Source: Planococcaceae bacterium UBA3378 (GTDB lineage Bacteria; Bacillota; Bacilli; Bacillales_A; Planococcaceae). Taken from it: a stretch of 9,601 nt of DNA. The notes under the pieces are model-generated. The model made no database searches, had not been told where the DNA came from, and saw nothing but the letters and a program-made list of their open reading frames with translations. A program made the translations under genes and the position numbers. How positions within the stretch are numbered: the stretch's first letter is position 1; each line of letters opens with the position of its first letter. Location of the stretch: the NCBI GenBank assembly GCA_002359075.1, contig DEQA01000262.1:1-9601 (forward strand), written 5' to 3'. This document shows positions 4,560-9,601 of this stretch, piece by piece.

Positions 4560-5897
4560 ATGAAAAATTTTAAAGAGAGCCTTAATCCATCGAAAATACT
4601 TGTTATAGGGTTCGCGATTTTAATCCTACTAGGAACTTTTTTATTGTCTCTACCTATAGCAGTAGAGGATGGTGAAAGACTTTCATTCTTAGACGCATTA
4701 TTTACCGCTACTTCTGCTACATGTGTTACGGGTCTGGTGGTTGTAGATACTGGTGATACATTTTCGTTGTTTGGTGAATTGGTGATCTTAACACTTATTC
4801 AACTGGGCGGGTTGGGATTCATGACTTTTGCCACTTTTTTATTTGCTTTATTAGGTAAAAAAATCTCTTTAAAAGAAAGGTTGCTACTAAAAGAGGCATT
4901 AAATACGGCTTCACCTGCCGGAATGGTGAAATTAGTAAAACGTATCTTACTGTTTACGGCAATCACAGAGCTGATCGGTGCAACTATTTTGGCCATTCGC
5001 TTTTCGTATGATATGCCGATTGGTCAAGCGGTTTATTTCGGGATATTCCATACTATTTCTTTATTTAATAATGCGGGTTTTGATGTAATGGGTGAATTCA
5101 GAAGTCTTACGGATTATGTGGATGATCCAATTGTTGTACTAACCGCCTGCTCACTCATCATAATAGGCGGCCTAGGCTTTGTTGTCGTCAATGAGCTTTA
5201 TGAATTTCGACAAACCCGGAGAATGTCATTTCATACGAAAGTTGTGTTGAGCACGACACTTATTCTTATCGCTGGGTCAACTATTTTAATTTTCCTTTTT
5301 GAATATGGAAATGACAAAACATTAGGTCCGTTATCCTCTACAGGAAAAGCACTGGGCGCTTTGTTCCACGGAGTGACTCCAAGAACTGCTGGGGCTAATA
5401 CATTATCTACGCCTGATTTGACACATGCGACGTTATTCTTAACTATTTTCCTTATGTTTATCGGTGGTGGTTCAGGATCAACAGCCGGCGGTATTAAAGT
5501 ATCCACTTTCGCTGTTTTAATGGCAACTGCCCTATCACAACTGAAAGGAAAGGAAAATGTTGTTTTATTTAAACGCCGGATTGTTGTCGAAAATATTCTA
5601 AAAGCATTCACAGTTGCGACGAGTGGGATCATGATCATTGTCATCGTTACATTTTTGCTGAGCATTACAGAACATGGTCATGCTTTTATGATCTATCTAT
5701 TTGAAGCCACTTCAGCGTTTGGTACTGCCGGTCTTTCGATGGGCTTAACACCGGAACTGTCTCCTATAGGTCGTATACTAATTATTCTTACCATGTTTGT
5801 GGGAAGATTAGGACCATTAACGCTCGGGTTTGCTATTACGAAACGACAAAGAAAAGAAGCTTTCCGACATCCAAAAGGAAATATAATGATTGGTTAA
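4560..5897 (+). CDS. ktrB: Ktr-type K+ transporter, membrane subunit (KtrB/KtrD family)
   Basis: This 445-aa membrane protein of the SKT (Trk/Ktr/HKT) superfamily is the same length as B. subtilis KtrB. Four M1-P-M2 units are visible, with a selectivity-filter glycine in each pore loop: TCVTG (G58), NNAGF (G173), TAGA (G278) and GTAGL (G391). The glycine/serine-rich intramembrane gate loop after the third unit is present (IGGGSGSTAGGIK, about 301-313), as is the conserved arginine of the last helix (GRLGPLT, R416). It moves K+ (usually with Na+ dependence) across the cell membrane as a dimer gated by an RCK ring, encoded by the next gene 23 bases downstream. The ATG at 4560 follows GGGAGA at 5 bases. 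KtrB and KtrD cannot be separated by eye. The third filter has Ala where the family, as I remember it, has Phe after the glycine. Confidence 0.93.
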   Translation: MKNFKESLNPSKILVIGFAILILLGTFLLSLPIAVEDGERLSFLDALFTATSATCVTGLVVVDTGDTFSLFGELVILTLIQLGGLGFMTFATFLFALLGKKISLKERLLLKEALNTASPAGMVKLVKRILLFTAITELIGATILAIRFSYDMPIGQAVYFGIFHTISLFNNAGFDVMGEFRSLTDYVDDPIVVLTACSLIIIGGLGFVVVNELYEFRQTRRMSFHTKVVLSTTLILIAGSTILIFLFEYGNDKTLGPLSSTGKALGALFHGVTPRTAGANTLSTPDLTHATLFLTIFLMFIGGGSGSTAGGIKVSTFAVLMATALSQLKGKENVVLFKRRIVVENILKAFTVATSGIMIIVIVTFLLSITEHGHAFMIYLFEATSAFGTAGLSMGLTPELSPIGRILIILTMFVGRLGPLTLGFAITKRQRKEAFRHPKGNIMIG

Positions 5898-5920
5898 TCA
5901 ATTAAGGGAAGGGATACAAA

Positions 5921-6577
5921 ATGGCAATCAAACAATATGCTGTTATTGGTTTAGGGAGATTTGGAACCAGCATTGCCCGAAGATTACATGAGGCCGGGCA
6001 AGAAGTATTAGGAATTGACATAGATGAAGAAAGTGTAGAGGGTGCGGAATTATTTGTTACACACGCTGTTGTTGCTGATTCTACAGAAGAAAAAGCACTT
6101 ACGTCATTAGGCATCACTAACTTTGATTGTGTCATTGTTGCGATTGGAGACGATATTCAATCGAGTATATTAACGGTTATGCTTTTAAAAAATTTAGGTG
6201 TAAAAAAAATTATCGCGAAGGCACTTAGTAAACGACAGGGACAGGTGTTAGAGGCAATAGGCGCTCATTGGGTTATTTATCCTGAAAGAGATATGGGGGA
6301 ACGAGTAGCCAATCAGCTCCTTTCACCAAATATGCTTAATTATATCGAGCTCTCCAAAACTTACAATATAGAGGAAGTCATGATTCCTTCTCAAATGGTT
6401 GGCAAAAATTTAAAAGAGTTTGATCTCCGTGCGAAATTTAATGTTAGTGTCATTGCAATTGTGAGAAGTGATGATATTATCATTTCCCCTTCCCCCGAGG
6501 AGCTGCTCCAAGAAGAAGATGTTCTTTTAACAATAGGAAAGAGAAAGGATTTAACTAAATTCTCAAGTTTAGAATAA
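5921..6577 (+). CDS. ktrA: Ktr K+ uptake gating subunit, RCK protein (KtrA/KtrC family)
   Basis: This 218-aa cytosolic protein has an N-terminal RCK/Rossmann domain (about 4-125) with the nucleotide motif GLGRFG (G10, G12, G15), R13, and the acidic D33-x-D35 at the end of strand 2. The YPERDMG segment carries E122, matching the KtrA glutamate implicated in divalent-cation activation. A C-terminal RCK_C domain (about 137-218) is the type that binds c-di-AMP in Firmicutes. An octameric ring of this protein opens the KtrB pore with ATP and closes it with ADP or c-di-AMP (family knowledge). The start at 5921 has AAGGGAAGGG 7 bases upstream, and the gene follows ktrB by 23 bases, so they form an operon. 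The order is B then A, unlike B. subtilis ktrAB. A KtrC-type assignment is equally possible. Confidence 0.92.
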   Translation: MAIKQYAVIGLGRFGTSIARRLHEAGQEVLGIDIDEESVEGAELFVTHAVVADSTEEKALTSLGITNFDCVIVAIGDDIQSSILTVMLLKNLGVKKIIAKALSKRQGQVLEAIGAHWVIYPERDMGERVANQLLSPNMLNYIELSKTYNIEEVMIPSQMVGKNLKEFDLRAKFNVSVIAIVRSDDIIISPSPEELLQEEDVLLTIGKRKDLTKFSSLE

Positions 6578-6826
6578 GTGGTAATGGGAGAAAAACGTTT
6601 GAACAACTGCATTTCTAAACCGGATCAACTCCATTTTGATTTGGCTGTTATGACATGTAGGACATTCTTTTTCTTCTATCTATATAATTTTCCTCTCTTT
6701 TAAAAATCATTAATATACATGCCGGATTTTGCTCTTCAATAAAAGAAACGTTCCACACTTTTAATAAACTTGCACCAATAGGTTATTTAAATAAGCAAAG
6801 TGAATCAAAATCTTAAAAGTCAGATG
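6578..6826. other. Intergenic stretch between ktrA and the proS promoter
   Basis: No intact gene is visible. A 9-bp stem with two G-U pairs (about 6620-6644) follows ktrA but lacks a T run, so the ktr terminator is not identified. On the minus strand a stop-free frame (6569-6679) carries a CPTC motif but has no start or ribosome binding site. Confidence 0.4.
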
Positions 6827-6855
6827 TTGAATTCCATTTTGCAAATTGATATAGT
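6827..6855 (+). promoter_or_regulatory. Sigma-A promoter of the proS T-box leader
   Basis: TTGAAT (6827-6832), an exact 17-bp spacer and TATAGT (6850-6855) lie just upstream of the T-box. The RNA should start near 6862, about 14 bases before Stem I. Confidence 0.65.
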
Positions 6856-6861
6856 AATTTG

Positions 6862-7109
6862 TAAATATGAAAATCCATGATGTGATCAAGTAAATAAGAA
6901 TTGTGAACCAGAAAATATAGCCTAGGCTGAGAGCTATATCACCTCTTCTTATTGAACCCTGCCACGGAGATGTTAGGTAAAAGCTAACCGGGTCGTTTCG
7001 TTACAAACGGATCGAGGACTTAATAATTTTTTATTATGTCGAACGAAGGTGGTACCACGTCTATTAGCGTAAAGACGTCCTTTCTTTAGGGCGCTTTATG
7101 CTTTTTTTT
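6862..7109 (+). promoter_or_regulatory. T-box riboswitch, proline-specific, controlling proS
   Basis: The leader has all the parts of a T-box. The Stem I base pairs 6876-6884 with the GCCACGGAGATG side near 6964-6974. The AGTA motif (6889-6892) opens the specifier loop. The helix 6893-6900/6948-6955 leads to the opposite loop side, GAACCCTG. The specifier there is CCC or CCT depending on register, and both are proline codons. The T-box sequence AAGGTGGTACCACG is at 7046-7059; its TGGT would pair with the ACCA end of tRNA-Pro. A competing terminator hairpin and eight T follow. Uncharged tRNA-Pro should stabilise the antiterminator and allow proS transcription. The intermediate helix near 6974-6990 (GTTAG/CTAAC) is also visible. 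Confidence 0.93.
7067..7109 (+). terminator. T-box terminator hairpin
   Basis: GCGTAAAG-A-CGTCCT (7067-7081) pairs with AGGGCGCTTTATGC (7088-7101), giving 14 pairs with one bulged A and a 6-nt loop. Eight T follow (7102-7109). It competes with the antiterminator formed by the T-box sequence just upstream. Confidence 0.85.
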
Positions 7110-7139
7110 GTACAATTTTATTTTTAGGAGGAAAAGACA

Positions 7140-8576
7140 ATGTCTCAAAACACAAATGATTTTTCAAAATGGTATATCGATACGATCCAAAAGGCGGATT
7201 TGATGGATTATACCCCTGTTCGCGGCTGTATTGCATTTAAGCCGGATGGGTATGAATTATGGGAGCATATCCAAGCAGAGATGGATAAGCGCTTTAAAGA
7301 AACAGGCCACCGCAATGCCTACTTCCCAATGTTAATACCGGAATCCTTCTTCCAAAAGGAAAAGGACCATATTGAAGGCTTCTCACCGGAGCTTCCATGG
7401 GTAACAGAGGCTGCCGGAGAAAAATTAGAAGAGCGTTTAGCACTCCGCCCTACTTCCGAAACAATGATCGGACACTTATATTCAAACTGGATTAAAAGCT
7501 ACCGTGATCTGCCGGTTTTAATTAACCAATGGGCAAATGTATTCCGCTGGGAAAAGAAAACCCTTCCGTTCATCCGTACTTCTGAATTTTTATGGCAGGA
7601 AGGTCACACTGCCCATGTTGATGAAGAAGATGCACGTAAGGAAACAATGCAAATGCTGGCAATTTACAAGGAAGTCGTAGAAGGATTACTTGCCATTCCG
7701 GTATATGACGGTCAAAAAACACCGCTGGAACGCTTTGCCGGAGCGGTCGATACATTCTCGATTGAAGCGATGATGAAGGATGGAAAAGCGGTACAAGCCG
7801 GTACTTCCCACTACCTAGGGACAAAATTCGCCGAAGCGTTCGATATTAAATATTTAACGAAAGAAAACAAGCATGAATATGTGCATACGACATCATGGGG
7901 AACATCCACACGTCTGATCGGCTCTGTTATCATGGTTCACGGCGATGAACAAGGCCTTGTCCTGCCTCCAAGAATCGCACCGACTCAAGTTATTTTAATT
8001 CCAGTCGGACCATGGAAAAAGAACCCGGCCATCATCGAGAAACTGGATGAAATTTTCGCTGCATTAAAAGCAAAAGGCATTCGTGTTCGTTTGGATGATT
8101 CTGACCAATCACCAGGCTATAAATTCAATGAATGGGAGCTGAAAGGCGTTCCTGTACGAATCGAGCTTGGCCCACGCGATCTAGAAAATGACCAAGCGTT
8201 AATGAAAGCCCGTGATGAAGAAGAAAAAGTTGCCGTACCGTTAGCATCCATCGTGGAAAGCATCGAAAAAGAGCTGGAAACAATGCAAACGCGTCTTTTC
8301 GAAAAAGCAAAAGCCTTCCGTGCGGCTCATTCCCATACACATATCGATACGATGGAACAACTGGAAGAGCATTTAGCACAGTCCGAGCAAAACGAAACGA
8401 TCCCGGGCTGGATACTAGCAGGCTGGTGCGGTGATGATGCGTGTGAGGAAGCTGTAAAAGAAAAAACGAAATTCACAACACGTAACATTCCATTTAACCC
8501 GCCTACAACAAAGCACACATGTCTACACTGCGGCAACGAAGCAAAACATACTGTTTGGTTTGCCCGTGCCTATTAA
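7140..8576 (+). CDS. proS: Prolyl-tRNA synthetase, archaeal/eukaryotic type
   Basis: This 478-aa class II aminoacyl-tRNA synthetase charges tRNA-Pro with proline and ATP in the cytosol. The short length, the lack of an INS editing domain between motifs 2 and 3, and a C-terminal zinc domain mark the archaeal/eukaryotic (ProRS type 3) form rather than the roughly 565-aa bacterial form of B. subtilis. Visible elements include RPTSETMI (about 103-110), the motif 2 RWEKKTLPFIRTSEFLWQEGHTA region (136-158), QAGTSHYLG (219-227), and motif 3 with GLVLPPRIAP (272-281). The anticodon-binding domain spans about 284-390. Four zinc cysteines (C430, C435, C461, C464) are followed by the conserved C-terminal Tyr478. 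The ATG at 7140 has AGGAGG 8 bases upstream. The T-box leader shows induction by proline starvation. Many relatives carry a second, bacterial-type proS elsewhere; whether this genome does is unknown. Confidence 0.96.
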   Translation: MSQNTNDFSKWYIDTIQKADLMDYTPVRGCIAFKPDGYELWEHIQAEMDKRFKETGHRNAYFPMLIPESFFQKEKDHIEGFSPELPWVTEAAGEKLEERLALRPTSETMIGHLYSNWIKSYRDLPVLINQWANVFRWEKKTLPFIRTSEFLWQEGHTAHVDEEDARKETMQMLAIYKEVVEGLLAIPVYDGQKTPLERFAGAVDTFSIEAMMKDGKAVQAGTSHYLGTKFAEAFDIKYLTKENKHEYVHTTSWGTSTRLIGSVIMVHGDEQGLVLPPRIAPTQVILIPVGPWKKNPAIIEKLDEIFAALKAKGIRVRLDDSDQSPGYKFNEWELKGVPVRIELGPRDLENDQALMKARDEEEKVAVPLASIVESIEKELETMQTRLFEKAKAFRAAHSHTHIDTMEQLEEHLAQSEQNETIPGWILAGWCGDDACEEAVKEKTKFTTRNIPFNPPTTKHTCLHCGNEAKHTVWFARAY

Positions 8577-8628
8577 TCGGCGGTTTTAGTTAAGAGGTAC
8601 TCTAAAGAAAAATTCTTCACAACGAACA

Positions 8629-8829
8629 CTAGGTAAATGAATTTTTCATTTTTTCCCGATAGCGTGCTTGTGCTTGATCAGCCGAACAGCCGGCATGTCT
8701 TGTCAATTCACGGGAAATAGTAGAAGGCTGGCGTTTTAGCTTATGGGCAATCGCTCGTATGGATAAGCCTTCTTCCAGTAAGATTTCTATTTTTGCGCGT
8801 TCATTTATGGTAAGTTGTGTATAGCTCAT
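8629..8829 (-). pseudogene. IS30-family transposase, truncated N-terminal fragment
   Basis: These 66 codons match the N-terminal DNA-binding region of IS30 transposases: LTINERAKIEILLEEGLSIR followed by the helix-turn-helix AIAHKLKRQPSTISREL (about 26-42), then the usual AQARYREK segment. Complete enzymes are about 300-350 residues with a DDE domain. Here the similarity ends near residue 60 and the frame stops at 8629, with only about 50 bases left before proS. The ATG at 8829 still has a good GGAGG site. The fragment is therefore a remnant, probably after deletion of the rest of the element. It lies convergent to proS and might still make a short DNA-binding peptide. No terminal inverted repeat pair was identified. 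Confidence 0.85.
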
Positions 8830-8959
8830 AACGATTTCCTCCGTTCAAATGATAGTGTGGTCACTACATTTTACAAGAGGTCGTTATGGGCTTCTTTTAT
8901 TTACTCTGGGGTGCTGTACTTACTATTACAATTCGTCATAAATTCAACTTACAAATAAC

Positions 8960-9009
8960 AAAAAGGTATCCATTCTGATCAATCTTTTTTTCAGAATGGA
9001 TACCTTTTT
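8960..9009. terminator. Bidirectional intrinsic terminator
   Basis: A perfect 19-bp stem (8960-8978 with 8991-9009), loop 12 nt, is flanked by T runs on the plus side (9005-9011) and, reading the minus strand, TTTTTG at 8959-8964. It lies 10 bases beyond the permease stop codon and can end transcription from both sides. Confidence 0.9.
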
Positions 9010-9019
9010 TTGAGAAAAT

Positions 9020-9601
9020 TTATTTTTTATTCATTAAACTATGCTTTCTACTGTAGGCAAAATAAACAAATAATCCAAAGCCAAACCAAATACCGCAAGC
9101 GATCCATGTATGCACAGATAACTGTGCAATTAAAAAGATACATAGTAAAAATGAGAGAATTGGAATGATCGGGAATAATGGTACCTTAAAGCCGCCAGTA
9201 GGTACGTTCTTATTTTTCCTTAAGAAAATAACGCCGATTGAAACGATAGTAAAGGCTAGTAATGTACCCATATTTACTAATTCCGCTAATTTAGATAGCG
9301 GAACAACACCGGCACAAAAAGCGACAAGTATTGCAAATGTCCAAGTGTTTTTAACGGGTGTATTATATTTTTTACTTAGCTCACACATACTTTTCGGCAG
9401 CAAACCATCACGGCCAAGTGCGTAAAGTAATCTTGTTCCGCCGTAAGACATGACAAGTATAACTGTGATCATCCCTAAAACCGCACTAAGTGAAATGATC
9501 CCCGCTATCCAATCCTGCTCAATAAGCTGCATGGCAAAGCTTACAGGGTCAGTAACATTAAGATTCGTATAAGAAGTGATTCCAGTTAATACGAGTGAAA
9601 C
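9020..9601 (-). CDS. APC-family amino acid permease, C-terminal part (runs off window)
   Basis: The frame is open to the window edge: 193 residues are visible, with the first codon at 9601 internal to the gene. The visible start VSLVLTGITSYTNLNV and the DPVSFAMQLIEQDWIAG segment lead into a membrane helix (LSAVLGMITVILVMSYG), the cytosolic loop TRLLYALGRDGLLPKS, and further helices. The protein ends with the cationic amino-acid permease C-terminal region (TGGFKVPLFPIIPILSF). This is the pattern of the APC superfamily CAT-like transporters, such as B. subtilis YfnA. It imports amino acids across the cell membrane; the substrate cannot be told from this part. An internal Met at 9532 is not the true start. 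A bidirectional terminator follows the stop codon. Confidence 0.93.
   Translation of the reverse strand, partial: VSLVLTGITSYTNLNVTDPVSFAMQLIEQDWIAGIISLSAVLGMITVILVMSYGGTRLLYALGRDGLLPKSMCELSKKYNTPVKNTWTFAILVAFCAGVVPLSKLAELVNMGTLLAFTIVSIGVIFLRKNKNVPTGGFKVPLFPIIPILSFLLCIFLIAQLSVHTWIACGIWFGFGLFVYFAYSRKHSLMNKK

Noticed and set aside
6569..6679. Stop-free minus-strand frame with a CPTC motif behind ktrA (ECPTCHNSQIKMELIRF...).
   Set aside because: It has no start codon or ribosome binding site, overlaps the ktrA end in antisense, and is short enough to be chance in A/T-rich DNA. A blastx would decide.
8830..8890. Terminal inverted repeat of the IS30 element upstream of its transposase fragment.
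   Set aside because: No matching inverted sequence was found on the proS side, as expected if that end was deleted; the boundary cannot be set.
1..9601. CRISPR array, tRNA or rRNA genes, or a defence or toxin-antitoxin cassette.
   Set aside because: No regularly spaced repeats and no tRNA or rRNA sequences were seen. The genes are housekeeping or solitary accessory types without an identifiable toxin-antitoxin pair.

Overview
The window looks like an AT-rich chromosomal segment from a low-GC Gram-positive bacterium of the Bacillales, most like the Solibacillus/Lysinibacillus (Planococcaceae) group. The evidence is strong AGGAGG-type ribosome binding sites, sigma-A-like promoters (TTGTCA-17-TATAAT, TTGAAT-17-TATAGT), GTG and TTG starts, a proline T-box leader and Ktr-type potassium transport genes. 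The taxonomic placement is inference from protein style, not from a search.

Left part (1-4431), almost entirely minus strand. First comes a 69-aa zinc-ribbon-like protein with its own promoter and a perfect 15-bp terminator. A plus-strand intergenic transcript follows (about 497-701); it looks like a structured small RNA or leader, ends in a clear intrinsic terminator and contains two micro-ORFs. Next are a pentapeptide-repeat protein, a small three-helix membrane protein, a GNAT acetyltransferase broken by one in-frame amber codon, a MarR-family regulator and an FMN nitroreductase. The nitroreductase has a good promoter and a 13-bp terminator, so it and the adjacent marR gene are probably separate transcripts. 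marR has a 12-bp palindrome in its 5' region. Between the nitroreductase and ktrB lie about 700 bases with no intact gene but with a probable frameshifted cysteine-rich small gene on the minus strand.

Middle (4451-6577), plus strand. A ktrB-ktrA pair encodes a K+ translocating membrane subunit and its RCK gating subunit. They probably form one operon, in the order membrane subunit then gating subunit, which is opposite to B. subtilis ktrAB. I see no c-di-AMP riboswitch; an imperfect inverted repeat overlaps the likely promoter.

Right part (6827-9601). A complete T-box leader (promoter, Stem I, proline specifier, T-box sequence, terminator) precedes proS, which encodes a short archaeal/eukaryotic-type prolyl-tRNA synthetase with a C-terminal zinc domain. 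Uncharged tRNA-Pro should switch it on. Directly downstream and convergent is a truncated IS30-family transposase N-terminus. A bidirectional terminator and the C-terminal part of an APC-family amino acid permease, running off the window end, close the segment.

I did not find a convincing new multi-gene system. The items most worth a second look are the intergenic RNA with micro-ORFs, the two decayed genes, and the T-box/archaeal-type ProRS unit.
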